DNA of 64,000 nucleotides from Paenibacillus sp. GP183 (lineage in GTDB: Bacteria; Bacillota; Bacilli; Paenibacillales; NBRC-103111), in the NCBI RefSeq assembly GCF_900104695.1, contig NZ_FNSW01000001.1, positions 2,976,001 through 3,040,000 of the forward strand. Reading direction: 5' to 3'. Position 1 is the first letter of the stretch. Each line of letters begins with the position of its first letter. Below, in pieces: positions 1 to 8,347 of the stretch. The notes beneath the pieces are model-generated. The model saw only the letters and a list, made by a program, of their open reading frames with translations, had not been told where the DNA came from and made no database searches. Position numbers and translations under genes: made by a program.

Positions 1-548
1 TCGTTCTTGTCCAAAAGCGTAGCGGCAGTAAGCTGACTGTGCCCATCTGTATAGGTGTGGCACATCTTGTTAATGCGAGAAAATTTCTGCTCCGCATCGA
101 TTCCTACCAAACCGGAAGCGCCGATACCGAAAAATGCAATACGTTTGCATTCGCGCAGCACTTTTACGGTACGGGCGATCTCGTTCTTATCGATGACACT
201 GAGGGTGTCCTCAATGGATTTGCTATTATTTCGGGAAACATTCGAGATGATGATAGACAGATCATCTCCCGGCTGAATATCGGTGTATTGATCCTTCTGC
301 CCATCGTCCATCGATCCAATTGAAGCAGAAATACTTACAATAAAGCTGCGATAGCCGCTATATCCTATTGTTTTGCAAAAGCGGAGTACAGACGCGTCAC
401 TCGTCTTCGTCAATTGAGCCAAGTTTTTAATCGATAGGTGAGGAATATCCTCTAAATGTTCGAGAATGTACTCTGCCACCAATTTTTCTACGGGCGTCAG
501 GCTGTCCTTCATATCGCGAATCTTAATTAAAATATTGTCATGAATCAT
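1..548 (-). CDS. RpiR/MurR-family transcriptional regulator (C-terminus beyond left edge)
   Basis: About 182 residues are visible and the frame stays open to position 1. The N-terminus is an RpiR-type helix-turn-helix: LSIKNLAQLTKTSDASVLRF around residues 38-57, then FCKTIGYSGYRSF. A SIS sugar-phosphate-binding domain begins near residue 128 (RIAFFGIGASGLVG). RpiR proteins sense phosphosugars and repress or activate sugar operons. Gene order (serine hydrolase, GNAT, RpiR, same strand) resembles the B. subtilis ybbE-ybbJ-murQ-murR region for N-acetylmuramic acid recycling, so a MurR-like role is inferred; murQ is not visible. The start is the ATG at 548, preceded by a weak GGGA-type ribosome site. 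Confidence 0.85.
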   Translation of the reverse strand, partial: MIHDNILIKIRDMKDSLTPVEKLVAEYILEHLEDIPHLSIKNLAQLTKTSDASVLRFCKTIGYSGYRSFIVSISASIGSMDDGQKDQYTDIQPGDDLSIIISNVSRNNSKSIEDTLSVIDKNEIARTVKVLRECKRIAFFGIGASGLVGIDAEQKFSRINKMCHTYTDGHSQLTAATLLDKN

Positions 549-645
549 ATACGTTCCCTACTTTATTAAAATTCTTCGAAATTTCTATATCATCATAAGT
601 GGAATTTTTCAAAAATACAAGATTGATATTGGTCGGCCAGATACA

Positions 646-1626
646 TCATAGAGAAGCATCGGCTTTCTTTACTACCTTTGAATAGGAATCGTACACTTTC
701 CATACCCGATAATTCAGCTTTTCATAGAAGGATACGAGTGTCGTCCAATCGATGACGATATGTCGAATACCGCGTTCCCTTAGGAAATGAACACCTGCTT
801 GAATAACCGCCAGCCCATAACCTCTGCCTTGGTACTCGCGGTCGACACCCAAAGGCCCAATCCCCCCTAGCTCATTATCGAATAACGGCGACCAATAAAC
901 GTTCTGGGCAATGGTTGGAGATAAACTATCGTTTATGCGGCAAAAACCGATAATTCGGCCTTCCTTCTCGATCACAACGAATTCACGGCCCGCTCCCCCA
1001 AGCTCAAAATAGCGAATGGCTTCATATTCCCATCGACCTGGAAAACAGCGGAGAAAAAAAGCAAGCAGCTCGCCTTTCTCGTGCTTCTCCAACAGCCGAT
1101 ACGAAACGCCCTCCTGTATGGGCAGCGTGCACTCCGAGTTTTCGTCATAAGTCGCCAGAAGATCATGTTCGACTCGATGATCATCTTGATATCCTTTGGT
1201 CTCGAGCCATGTGCGGACATGGGGGTACTCCTTGGGGATACCGGGGAAATAATGCCACGGATCGCGCCCGATTAAAATTTTATGAACCCCCCGTTCGTAG
1301 AGAGCCGTTTCAGCCCGGTTCAGCAGCTCGCTTCCGACTCCAAGCGCGCGGAAACCCCGATCTACCAACAATACCTGAATCCAACCCGTACCGGCCCCCA
1401 GTACGAAATCCCTTTGCTCCTGCCACAGCTTTGCAACGACGAAACCGACAACTTTCCCGCCTGTCTCTTCAATTGCAAGCCAAGAGCCCTCCTTCAGTAC
1501 GTTAACATCGAGAAAGCTGTTTTGCCTGAGCAGCTGTTCGCGCATCGGAAACTGATCGCCGAGCTCTCGATTCCAAAGACGGCACATTTCCGTCAGCCGA
1601 TCTTCCGATAATGATACGTATTTCAT
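646..1626 (-). CDS. Tandem GNAT-family N-acetyltransferase
   Basis: This 326-residue protein contains two acetyl-CoA-binding GNAT modules. The first has motif A around RGFRALGVGSELL (about residues 90-102); the second has GVDREYQGRGYG (about 260-271). GNAT enzymes transfer an acetyl group from acetyl-CoA to an amine; the substrate here cannot be told from sequence. The ATG at 1626 has a perfect AGGAGG site about seven bases upstream. It follows the serine hydrolase by 35 bases and precedes the RpiR regulator, so the three probably share a transcript. A ybbJ-like acetyltransferase accompanies the muropeptide-recycling genes of B. subtilis, which agrees with the context but does not prove function. 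Confidence 0.85.
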   Translation of the reverse strand: MKYVSLSEDRLTEMCRLWNRELGDQFPMREQLLRQNSFLDVNVLKEGSWLAIEETGGKVVGFVVAKLWQEQRDFVLGAGTGWIQVLLVDRGFRALGVGSELLNRAETALYERGVHKILIGRDPWHYFPGIPKEYPHVRTWLETKGYQDDHRVEHDLLATYDENSECTLPIQEGVSYRLLEKHEKGELLAFFLRCFPGRWEYEAIRYFELGGAGREFVVIEKEGRIIGFCRINDSLSPTIAQNVYWSPLFDNELGGIGPLGVDREYQGRGYGLAVIQAGVHFLRERGIRHIVIDWTTLVSFYEKLNYRVWKVYDSYSKVVKKADASL

Positions 1627-1661
1627 TTGAAAACCTCCTGAACTTTTTTGATTTCGGCAAA

Positions 1662-2729
1662 TTAGAAGTGAGAGAGAATGAGATTGTGCAGCCTTGGACG
1701 AATCCGCAAGATGTGCTCCGTTCGACCGAAATGAACCCGATTCGTGAGAAATATGATTTGCAGATCCATCTCCGGATCAAACAACAGGCTGGTGCCTGTA
1801 AAACCAGTATGTCCGAATGCTTGCTCGGATAAATAGTCGCCTCCGAAAGAGAAACTTTTCGGATTTTTCAGCAGCCAGCCGAGTCCGCGGTATTCTTGGT
1901 CTAAAGGCGTAAAGTTACGGTACGACAGCTCGATGGACGCCCTAGAAATAATTCGCCGGCCTTTAAAGAGACCTTTCTGCCGAATCATTAACGCATAATT
2001 CGCCAGGTCGTGGGCTGTAGAAAACAAACCCGCATGACCGCTTACTCCGCCCATCCGCTCCGCCTTCTCGTCGTGCACATTTCCTGACTTGTAGGCCTGA
2101 TGCGGTTCGGAAAACTCAGTAACGGCATAGCGCGTTTCTTCGAAGGCCGGACAAAAACCGGTTTCCAACATCTCGAGCGGCTCATAAATTCCCCTCTTCA
2201 GGTAGGTGTCGAAAGATTCGCCGGTTACGAATTCAATGATGAGATAGAGCATTATCATTCCAATATCGCTGTACACGACCTTTGTTCCCGGGGGATGAAG
2301 CGGCGGTTCGTTTACAATTCGGTCCAGAAGCTCTTCCCGGGATAGCCGCAGCAGCGCTTGCATGCCCAGCAAATCCGCCTTAAGACCCGATGTGTGCGTA
2401 AGCAGATGCAGGATCCGAATGGGTTCTTCCAGCTGCAGGCGAAAGCGAGGCAGAAATGCCCCGATTGGATCCGCTAAAGAAATTTTCCCTTGATCCATCA
2501 ATTGAAGCGCCGCCGGCAACGTTGCAACGACTTTGGTCAGCGAAGCCAGATCGAAAACCGTATCCGTTCTCATCGGAGCGGCTTCCGGGTAAACAACCCG
2601 ACTGCCATAGGCTTGCTTCAGCAGCTCCTTCCCTTTATGAGCAACATAAAGCACCGCACCGGGCAGATGTCCAGCAGCAATTTCCTGTTCGATGAAAAGG
2701 CTGATCTTAGGGATATCCAAGAAAGACAC
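1662..2729 (-). CDS. Serine hydrolase, class C beta-lactamase/PBP-like (YbbE/AmlB type)
   Basis: 355 residues of the beta-lactamase/transpeptidase fold. The nucleophile motif is S63-L-T-K66, the second motif Y153-S-D, and the third H307-T-G within GHTGFTG. The family contains esterases, D-aminopeptidases and penicillin-binding-like enzymes. No signal peptide or membrane anchor is obvious, so it may act in the cytoplasm or leave by a non-classical route. It is the first gene of a probable operon with the GNAT and RpiR genes; its B. subtilis counterpart by context would be ybbE (amlB) of the N-acetylmuramic acid recycling cluster. The start is a GTG at 2729 with GGAAGGGG about a dozen bases upstream. 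A perfect palindrome lies about 105 bases upstream. Confidence 0.85.
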   Translation of the reverse strand: MSFLDIPKISLFIEQEIAAGHLPGAVLYVAHKGKELLKQAYGSRVVYPEAAPMRTDTVFDLASLTKVVATLPAALQLMDQGKISLADPIGAFLPRFRLQLEEPIRILHLLTHTSGLKADLLGMQALLRLSREELLDRIVNEPPLHPPGTKVVYSDIGMIMLYLIIEFVTGESFDTYLKRGIYEPLEMLETGFCPAFEETRYAVTEFSEPHQAYKSGNVHDEKAERMGGVSGHAGLFSTAHDLANYALMIRQKGLFKGRRIISRASIELSYRNFTPLDQEYRGLGWLLKNPKSFSFGGDYLSEQAFGHTGFTGTSLLFDPEMDLQIIFLTNRVHFGRTEHILRIRPRLHNLILSHF

Positions 2730-2832
2730 GATGGCTGAGCCCCTTCCATTTTTACTTGTTGCTTCGAACCTCCAAAATACGATTCATGCCGTTCAAGGCA
2801 ACCGTTTTGAAATGAGCCCATTATACGGCTTG

Positions 2833-2847
2833 TGAAATTAAATTTCA
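2833..2847. promoter_or_regulatory. Perfect 15-bp palindrome, candidate RpiR-family operator
   Basis: TGAAATT-A-AATTTCA is a perfect 7+1+7 inverted repeat upstream of the serine hydrolase start. The same 15 bases, extended to 18 (TGAAATTAAATTTCAATT), recur at 62609 upstream of the FAH-family gene. Duplication of an exact palindrome before two minus-strand transcription units suggests a shared regulator. The RpiR-family protein at the left edge is the closest candidate, but this is an inference. Confidence 0.55.
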
Positions 2848-2925
2848 ATTTTTTTTTGCCCTAAAATTTTGTTCCGTCCATGACCATACTGTTACCCTCA
2901 ATGTGCATGCAGCCCGTTAGTGGAT

Positions 2926-2957
2926 CAAGGGGTTGCCTTTCGGCAACCCCTGTTGTG
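2926..2957. terminator. Strong hairpin (10-bp stem) in the intergenic gap 2730-3113
   Basis: AGGGGTTGCC (2928-2937) pairs with GGCAACCCCT (2942-2951) around a TTTC loop. Neither side has a long T-run, so intrinsic termination is uncertain. The rest of the gap between the serine hydrolase and the tRNA genes shows only the palindrome at 2833 and the tRNA terminator at 3083; no gene is seen. Confidence 0.4.
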
Positions 2958-3071
2958 ATTGTACTATCGTACTCTGTTAGTGGAATCGCTACCTTATTTT
3001 CAACCCATTTTTAACCCCATACCCCTAATATAATTACTCCAACAGTAATTAGATACAATCGAAACCTTTAG

Positions 3072-3105
3072 ACAAAAAGAAAAAAGCCTTAAATATCAAG
3101 GCTTT
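3072..3105 (-). terminator. Rho-independent terminator of the Glu-Leu tRNA transcript
   Basis: AAAGCCTT (3083-3090) pairs with AAGGCTTT (3098-3105). On the minus strand the stem is followed by a T-rich tract (3072-3085), directly downstream of tRNA-Leu. Confidence 0.8.
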
Positions 3106-3113
3106 CCTCTTTA

Positions 3114-3195
3114 TGCGGTCGGCGGGATTTGAACCCGCACGCCTTGTGAGCGCCACCCCCTCAAGATGGTGTGTCTGCCGTTCCACCACGACCGC
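3114..3195 (-). tRNA. tRNA-Leu (anticodon GAG)
   Basis: On the minus strand the sequence folds as a cloverleaf with acceptor GCGGTCG/CGACCGC, anticodon stem CCATC/GGTGG, loop TTGAGGG (anticodon GAG), a long class II variable arm and T arm GCGGGTTCAAATCCCGC. The discriminator base is A and CCA is not encoded. The long variable arm and GAG anticodon identify leucine. Confidence 0.93.
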
Positions 3196-3225
3196 GCGTT
3201 ATAATCCATTGAGCTTAAAATTCAA

Positions 3226-3300
3226 TGGTGACCCGTAGGGGACTCGAACCCCTGTTACCTCCGTGAAAGGGAGGTGTCTTAACCACTTGACCAACGGGCC
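3226..3300 (-). tRNA. tRNA-Glu (anticodon TTC), CCA encoded
   Basis: Minus-strand cloverleaf: acceptor GGCCCGT/ACGGGTC, anticodon stem CCTCC/GGAGG with loop CTTTCAC (anticodon TTC), T arm with GGTTCGAGTCC. Discriminator A is followed by a genomically encoded CCA (3226-3228). It lies about 30 bases upstream of tRNA-Leu and is presumably cotranscribed with it. Confidence 0.93.
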
Positions 3301-3451
3301 TTGCAAAAATTGAGGGATGCCGTTTTTCGCGACAAAGGTTATTATACTGGATTCCTTCGGCAAAAACAAGCAAAAACTCCATTGTATATTGATGGAAATG
3401 CTAAGTGCGGGTGTGATATGCTGAGAGCATTCCAAACCATCGAGGTGCAAG

Positions 3452-4387
3452 ATGAACATGCTGCTGTATCAAACATCCACTGGGACACTTACAGAGGAGC
3501 CTATTCGCGTTCCGACATCTGACGAGGATGCTTGGGTGAGGATGATTTCCCCAACGCCTGAAGAAGTGAATCAGGTGCTGGGTACCTTATTTAATTGCCA
3601 CCCGCTGCTTGTAGAAGATGCCATCAAACTCAATCAGCGTCCAAAAATGGATAAATATAAAAACAATTTCTTTGTCACCTTTTTTTGCCATACAAAAGGA
3701 TTTGAAGCCGATTGATCTCGGCACAGCTATTGGAGATAATTATGTGATCACCGTGAGTCACGAGTCCATTTCATTCGTCGATGAATTGTACGAGGAGTGT
3801 AAAGTCATTGAAGAAAGAATGAGCCACCCGGGTCTCATCCTGCATTCCCTGCTCGATCACTGTGTCGATGATTATGCGGAGATCGTGGATAATATCGAAA
3901 GCCGCGTGGAGAAAATGGAGCGGGGCATTTACCGGCACCCTCACATCCGGATCGCTCAAGAAATATTCCAGCTCAAACGGACCATGCATCAGCTGCGGCG
4001 GATCATCGCTGAGGAAAAAACCATACTCAGCACGCTCAGCCATCATGATTTTCCCTATACAGAGCAGGAAGACAAAGTGTATTTTATCGATATTTATGAT
4101 CACATCTCACGTGTCGTCGATTCACTCAATATTTTCCGCGAATCCCTTACATGCCTCCTGGAGCTGCAGATGAGCATGAATCGGATCGCATGAATGAGAT
4201 CATGAAAACTTTAACTCTGTTCATTACCATTTTCAAGCCGCTGACATTTATCGTTGGCTTGTATGGAATGAACTTCAGTATCATACCGGAGCTGCATTGG
4301 GAATACGGCTATGCGTACGTTTGGATTTTAATGATTGCCGTAGCGGTCGGCACCTTTCTGTATTTTAAGCGCAAGCGCTGGTTTTGA
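3452..4387 (+). pseudogene. corA: CorA-family magnesium transporter interrupted by two compensating frameshifts
   Basis: CorA is a pentameric Mg2+ channel of the inner membrane. The N-terminal part (3452 to about 3712) is in frame 2. The central helical part (about 3712-4180; DLGTAIGDNYVITVSHES through RESLTCLLELQMSMN) is in frame 3. The C-terminal part is again in frame 2 and carries the diagnostic YGMNF signature and the last two membrane helices. One extra base near 3708 (GAAGCCGATTGAT) and one missing base near 4182 (AATCGGATCGC, where AAT-TCG-GAT-CGC would keep frame) would restore a single protein of about 311 residues. The first frame stops at TGA 3713 and the second at TGA 4191. All parts remain recognisable, so the breaks are recent or are sequencing errors. 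GAGGTG precedes the ATG. Confidence 0.85.
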
Positions 4388-4390
4388 ACG

Positions 4391-4427
4391 GGCAAAAAAA
4401 GGAAGCCGCTTTATCAGCGACTTCCTT
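4391..4427 (-). terminator. Rho-independent terminator of the Asn-Ser tRNA transcript
   Basis: The arms 4399-4410 and 4415-4426 form a long stem. On the minus strand it is followed by TTTTTTT (complement of 4394-4400). It also lies just after the convergent corA reading frame. Confidence 0.75.
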
Positions 4428-4441
4428 GCTCGAGCATCCAA

Positions 4442-4530
4442 CGGAGAGAGAGGGATTCGAACCCTCGCACCGCTTACGCAGTCTAACCCCTTAGCAGAGG
4501 GTCCCCTTATAGCCACTTGGGTATCTCTCC
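4442..4530 (-). tRNA. tRNA-Ser (anticodon GCT)
   Basis: Minus-strand class II tRNA with acceptor GGAGAGA/TCTCTCC, anticodon stem ACCCT/GGGGT, loop CTGCTAA (anticodon GCT), long variable arm and T arm GAGGGTTCGAATCCCTC. Discriminator G fits serine. CCA is not encoded. Confidence 0.94.
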
Positions 4531-4548
4531 AAATATAAAAAGAAAATG

Positions 4549-4624
4549 TGGCTCCCCGAACAGGACTCGAACCTGTGACAACTCGATTAACAGTCGAGTG
4601 CTCTACCAACTGAGCTATCAGGGA
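4549..4624 (-). tRNA. tRNA-Asn (anticodon GTT), CCA encoded
   Basis: Minus-strand cloverleaf: acceptor TCCCTGA/TCGGGGA, D arm AGCTCAGTTGGTAGAGC, anticodon stem CTCGA with loop CTGTTAA (anticodon GTT), T arm with GGTTCGAGTCC. Discriminator G is followed by encoded CCA (4549-4551). An Asn-Ser pair beside sprT is also the order found in B. subtilis. Confidence 0.94.
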
Positions 4625-4642
4625 ACGGCAATCTCAAATTTA

Positions 4643-5116
4643 TCATGAAAGGGTATTCAAGTCAAGGACGTACAGTCTTAGCTTCCCTCTGCATTTTCCG
4701 CAAGCAAATTTACGCACATCAACCTGCCTTTTACGGAAATATTCCGTTTTGCAGCTTACGCATTCCAGCCTATACCGGTAGGGCTGTTTACTTGGCGCAC
4801 GAGGAGAAGATTGGCAATATCTGGATCCACCGACCTGCTTAAGCAGCAACTTGAAATCCTGATCGCGGTGCTTGTACCCTTTTTTGAGCAAATGAAGGTG
4901 GTAGTGGCAGAGCTCGTGCTTGATGATTTTTTCCACTTCCTCCTTGCCGAAGGTTTCCAGCTGTAACGTACTGATTTCTATGTCATGCGACTTGGTAAAA
5001 TATCTGCCGCCCGTAGACCTTAATCTTCGATTAAACCGTGCTTGATGGAGAAAAGGCCTGCCAAACGATGTCTGCGAAATGTGCTCTACCCAACTCTGCA
5101 GCTCCCGATCGTTCAT
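4643..5116 (-). CDS. sprT: SprT-like zinc metalloprotease-family protein
   Basis: 157 residues from the ATG at 5116; a TTG one codon upstream is possible, and AAGGGGTG serves either. The zinc-protease motif HELCH lies at residues 67-71 and is followed by a histidine-rich helix. The C-terminus is a zinc ribbon with CVSC and CGKC pairs (about residues 118-142). SprT-like proteins are related to the DNA-protein crosslink protease SPRTN, but the bacterial role is not settled. Position between the Asn/Ser tRNAs and cmpA/tex reproduces the B. subtilis order, which supports the assignment. No signal peptide, so cytoplasmic. Confidence 0.88.
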   Translation of the reverse strand: MNDRELQSWVEHISQTSFGRPFLHQARFNRRLRSTGGRYFTKSHDIEISTLQLETFGKEEVEKIIKHELCHYHLHLLKKGYKHRDQDFKLLLKQVGGSRYCQSSPRAPSKQPYRYRLECVSCKTEYFRKRQVDVRKFACGKCRGKLRLYVLDLNTLS

Positions 5117-5242
5117 CAAGAGAAAACACCCCTTAGGATTTTGTGAAGAAATAACTTACTTGAATTTGTACCCCATGTACCGCTATACTGTCAAGTAGAA
5201 ATGAAGTGTGCCGCTTTACGAAAGGGGACAAACGAAGCCAAT

Positions 5243-5596
5243 ATGCCGCAAATGAGATATGCCCTTCTTAAGCATGAAGATCAGCTGGAATTTGTCGAAA
5301 TGCCGAGCACTCATATGTACCAGCTCACAGCTTTAAACCGCCGGCTTCATAAGGAGCTGGATAAGCTAACTGCTGCAAATGTACCCAAACTGGCTCATGT
5401 GATTGCTGAATTCGATAATCTGGAGCTGATTGATCCGGGTTATCAACCCACACAGGGACTAGCTTATGTGAACCGATTGGAGCAAACCTTTGCTGCCATT
5501 CAGGAAAAAGCATACCCATTAATTTCGCTGCTCACGGAAATTCGCGCCCTAGAGGCGCAGCTGGAGCAATGGTACGAGGAAGAGTTGGAACCGTAA
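5243..5596 (+). CDS. Hypothetical protein, small and probably helical
   Basis: 117 residues from the ATG at 5243. The same frame opens at an ATG at 5201, but that lacks a ribosome site, while AAGGGGAC lies about 13 bases before 5243; the ATG at 5252 is a further option. I do not recognise the family. The protein is rich in Leu, Glu and Ala with a heptad-like C-terminal segment (LLTEIRALEAQLEQWYEEE), suggesting a coiled coil. It has no signal peptide, membrane segment or cysteines. It is transcribed divergently from sprT and in the same direction as cmpA about 90 bases downstream, so it could share a transcript with that sporulation gene. Confidence 0.55.
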   Translation: MPQMRYALLKHEDQLEFVEMPSTHMYQLTALNRRLHKELDKLTAANVPKLAHVIAEFDNLELIDPGYQPTQGLAYVNRLEQTFAAIQEKAYPLISLLTEIRALEAQLEQWYEEELEP

Positions 5597-5686
5597 TCTT
5601 CTGCTCCCTGAATCGACATGAGACCTGCACCCGTTATCCCTTTTCCCCATATGCTGATTATACATAGTCAGGAAGGGGATGGGCAC

Positions 5687-5851
5687 ATGCCGCAATGGCT
5701 TTTTAATCAGTTGATGCGGGCTTTTCAGAGCAAAAACCGAAGACAAATCAGGATACTTAACGATAGCTGGTTCTTTTATCGCACCCATCGAATTGATGGT
5801 AAATTGCCAAGCTCGCATCCAAACGAACCATTCAATAAGCAGAAGCATTAA
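5687..5851 (+). CDS. cmpA: Cortex morphogenetic protein CmpA
   Basis: CmpA is a very small sporulation protein that in B. subtilis takes part in quality control of spore envelope assembly, acting with SpoIVA and ClpXP. The ATG at 5687 has GAAGGGGATG directly upstream. The product, 54 residues, begins MPQWLFNQLMRAFQSK and continues RQIRILNDSWFFYR, the family pattern (MPxWLxxQMxRAF, IxxLNxxWFxY). B. subtilis CmpA is 37 residues; here there is a basic tail of about 17 extra residues. Placement between sprT and tex matches B. subtilis synteny. An upstream in-frame ATG at 5618 exists, but the ribosome site favours 5687. A strong terminator follows. Confidence 0.85.
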   Translation: MPQWLFNQLMRAFQSKNRRQIRILNDSWFFYRTHRIDGKLPSSHPNEPFNKQKH

Positions 5852-5854
5852 ATG

Positions 5855-5905
5855 AAAAGCAGACGAACAAGGAGTGATTCACTCCGTGGCTCATCTGCTT
5901 TTTTT
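5855..5905 (+). terminator. Rho-independent terminator after cmpA
   Basis: AAAAGCAGA (about 5856-5864) pairs with TCTGC-TTTT (5894-5903), with an inner GGAGTGATTCACTCC stem, and is followed by seven T residues on the plus strand. It separates cmpA from the convergent tex gene. Confidence 0.8.
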
Positions 5906-5928
5906 GTTGAGGAAGTAGGGTTCCCTGA

Positions 5929-8220
5929 TTATTGCGGCTTTTTCATCGTCAGACTGACGCGGCCTTTCTTTTCATCCACACCCAGCACCCACACTTTGAC
6001 GATGTCTCCGACGGAGACCACATCCATCGGGTGCTTCACGAAGCTGCTGCTGAGTTGGGAGATGTGGACAAGCCCATCGTTCTTGATCCCGATATCGACG
6101 AAGGCGCCGAAGTCGATGACGTTGCGCACCGTGCCGGTTAGCTCCATCCCCGGCGTCAGATCCTCAAGCTGCAGCACATCCGTGCGGAAGATCGGCGCGT
6201 CGACTTCCTCGCGCGGATCGCGGCCCGGCCGCTGCAGGCTGTCCAGGATGTCCCGAAGCGTCGGGACGCCTACGCCAAGCTTTGGAGCCAGCTCAGCAGG
6301 CTCCAGTCCCTGCAGCAGCTCCCGAAGCTGCTGCGAGCCCAGCTGCGCCAATTCGAGGCGCAGCTCCTGAAACAGCCGATCCACCACCTCGTAAGACTCA
6401 GGGTGGATCGGGGTGTTATCGAGCGGGTTCCCCCCGCTCGAGATGCGCAGGAAGCCGACGCATTGCTCGTACGTCTTCCCTCCGAGGCGAGGCACCTTCT
6501 GCAGCTCCTTGCGGCTGCTGAACCTGCCGTTCTGCTCGCGGTACTGGACGATGTTCTTTGCCAGAGTCCCGTTCACGCCTGAAACATAAGACAGCAGCGA
6601 GGGGGACGCTGTGTTCAGATCCACCCCGACGTGGTTGACCGCGGACTCCACGACGGCTTTCAAGTTCTCGTCGAGCCGCTTTTGCGAGACGTCGTGCTGG
6701 TATTGGCCGACGCCGATAGCCTTCGGCTCGATTTTCACGAGCTCGGCGAGCGGGTCCTGCAGCCGGCGCGCAATCGAGATCGCGCTGCGCTCCGCGACAT
6801 CGAGCTCGGGGAACTCGGTCTGCGCCAGCTTGGACGCAGAGTAGACGCTCGCGCCGGCTTCGTTCACGATCAAGTAGTGGAGCTTCCGCTCCTTGATCTC
6901 CGCGATCAGCTCGGCCACGAACTGCTCCGTCTCGCGCGATGCCGTGCCGTTGCCGATGACAATCAGATCCACGTTGTACTTGTGGATCAATTGCTTGAAC
7001 TTCGCCTTGGCTTCCGCCACCTTATGGTTGGGAGCGGTGGGGTAGGTGACGGCGATGTCGAGCATTTTTCCGGTGTCATCCACGACGGCCAGCTTACAGC
7101 CTGTCCGAAAAGCAGGATCGACACCCAGGACAACCCGCCCCTTCACAGGCGCCTGCAGCAGCAGATTTCGCAGATTTTCCGCGAAAATCTTGATCGCCTG
7201 CTCTTCTCCCTTCTCCGTCAGCTCGCCCCGCACCTCGCGTTCGATCGAAGGCGCAATCAACCGCTTGTACGCATCTTCGATAACCGCTGCAAGCACGTCC
7301 TTAACCACAGACGGCCCTTTCATCCATTGCCGTTCTATATATTCGCGCACACGGTCTACAGGCACATCCATGCCGACCTTCAGCACTTCCTCGCGCTCTC
7401 CGCGATTAATCGCGAGAATGCGATGAGGCGGAAGCTTGCGAATAGGCTCCTGATAGGCATAGTACATTTCATAGACCGATTCTTGAGCCTTATCCTTGGC
7501 TTCCGTTCTCAGGATGCCTTGGTCATGTGTGAACCTGCGCACCCATGCCCGAATCTTAGCATCGTCGGCAATGGTCTCTGCGATAATATCCATAGCCCCT
7601 TGTATCGCGTCTTCTGCGGAATGTACACCCTTTTCCGCATCCACATACTTAGCCGCTTCCTCCTGCAAAGAGCCTTGGCGGGGCTGCTTCCCAATCCAAT
7701 CGGCCAAAGGCTCAAGCCCCCGCTCCTTCGCAACACTTGCTCGAGTCTTGCGCTTCTGCCGGTAAGGACGGTAGAGATCCTCAACCTCCTGCAGCTTGGC
7801 TGCTTGCTCAATAGCGGCCCTCAGTTCACCCGTAAGCTTGCCTTGATCATCGATGAGCCGCAGCACTTCCAGCTTACGATCCTCGAGATTGCGGAGGTAC
7901 TGCAGGCGATCTTCGATATCTCGAAGCTGGTTCTCGTCCAGCTCGCCGGTCATTTCTTTCCGATACCGCGCTATAAAAGGGATGGTGTTTCCCTCATCGA
8001 GCAGTCCCATCGTAGTTTTCACTTTACCCGCAGGCAGCTTGAGCTCGGTAGCAATTTGCTTCAGGATGCGTTCCTGAATCTGCGACTTCTGCTCATCCGT
8101 AAGCTGTACATTAGCTTTGATGTCATCATCGTTCTCGAGCTTGACTCCTTGACTGCTCTCAGTTCCTTTGTCCGCTGTTGCGGAGTCATTCAATTTATCA
8201 TTGTTCAAGTCCTGCACCAT
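5929..8220 (-). CDS. tex: Tex-family RNA-binding transcription accessory protein
   Basis: 763 residues, close to the usual length plus an acidic N-terminal extension of about 45 residues. Domains in order: Tex N-terminal helical region (about 45-330), YqgF/RNase H-like fold (VVLGVDPAFRTGCKLAVVD near 365), paired helix-hairpin-helix motifs (VGVDLNTASPSLLSYVSGV near 530), and a C-terminal S1 RNA-binding domain (LTGTVRNVIDFGAFVDIGI near 700). Tex is a cytoplasmic nucleic-acid-binding factor associated with transcription and RNA metabolism. It corresponds to B. subtilis ydcI and keeps its position between the ndoA locus and cmpA. The start ATG at 8220 has GGGGAC about nine bases upstream. A long antisense open frame over it is a codon-bias shadow. 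Confidence 0.95.
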   Translation of the reverse strand: MVQDLNNDKLNDSATADKGTESSQGVKLENDDDIKANVQLTDEQKSQIQERILKQIATELKLPAGKVKTTMGLLDEGNTIPFIARYRKEMTGELDENQLRDIEDRLQYLRNLEDRKLEVLRLIDDQGKLTGELRAAIEQAAKLQEVEDLYRPYRQKRKTRASVAKERGLEPLADWIGKQPRQGSLQEEAAKYVDAEKGVHSAEDAIQGAMDIIAETIADDAKIRAWVRRFTHDQGILRTEAKDKAQESVYEMYYAYQEPIRKLPPHRILAINRGEREEVLKVGMDVPVDRVREYIERQWMKGPSVVKDVLAAVIEDAYKRLIAPSIEREVRGELTEKGEEQAIKIFAENLRNLLLQAPVKGRVVLGVDPAFRTGCKLAVVDDTGKMLDIAVTYPTAPNHKVAEAKAKFKQLIHKYNVDLIVIGNGTASRETEQFVAELIAEIKERKLHYLIVNEAGASVYSASKLAQTEFPELDVAERSAISIARRLQDPLAELVKIEPKAIGVGQYQHDVSQKRLDENLKAVVESAVNHVGVDLNTASPSLLSYVSGVNGTLAKNIVQYREQNGRFSSRKELQKVPRLGGKTYEQCVGFLRISSGGNPLDNTPIHPESYEVVDRLFQELRLELAQLGSQQLRELLQGLEPAELAPKLGVGVPTLRDILDSLQRPGRDPREEVDAPIFRTDVLQLEDLTPGMELTGTVRNVIDFGAFVDIGIKNDGLVHISQLSSSFVKHPMDVVSVGDIVKVWVLGVDEKKGRVSLTMKKPQ

Positions 8221-8302
8221 TCAATATGTCCCCAATTCCGATGTATTGTAAGCTAGTGATGTCTCTTTGTCGCCTGCCATTCAAGATCTCTCCCCAAACG
8301 AC

Positions 8303-8331
8303 TAAAAAAACGAGGCATCCAACACCCTCGT
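8303..8331 (-). terminator. Rho-independent terminator after ndoA
   Basis: ACGAGG (8310-8315) pairs with CCTCGT (8326-8331). On the minus strand the stem is followed by seven T residues, 17-45 bases beyond the ndoA stop. It implies that tex has its own promoter in 8221-8302. Confidence 0.75.
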
Positions 8332-8347
8332 CCGTTCCAGATCCTAT

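Noticed and set aside
2926-2957. Confident terminator for the minus-strand operon
   Set aside because: The stem is excellent, but neither side has a T tract, so it is listed only at low confidence.
6631-8256. 541-codon frame antisense to tex
   Set aside because: It mirrors codon bias of tex, whose protein carries all expected domains. No ribosome site or family match.
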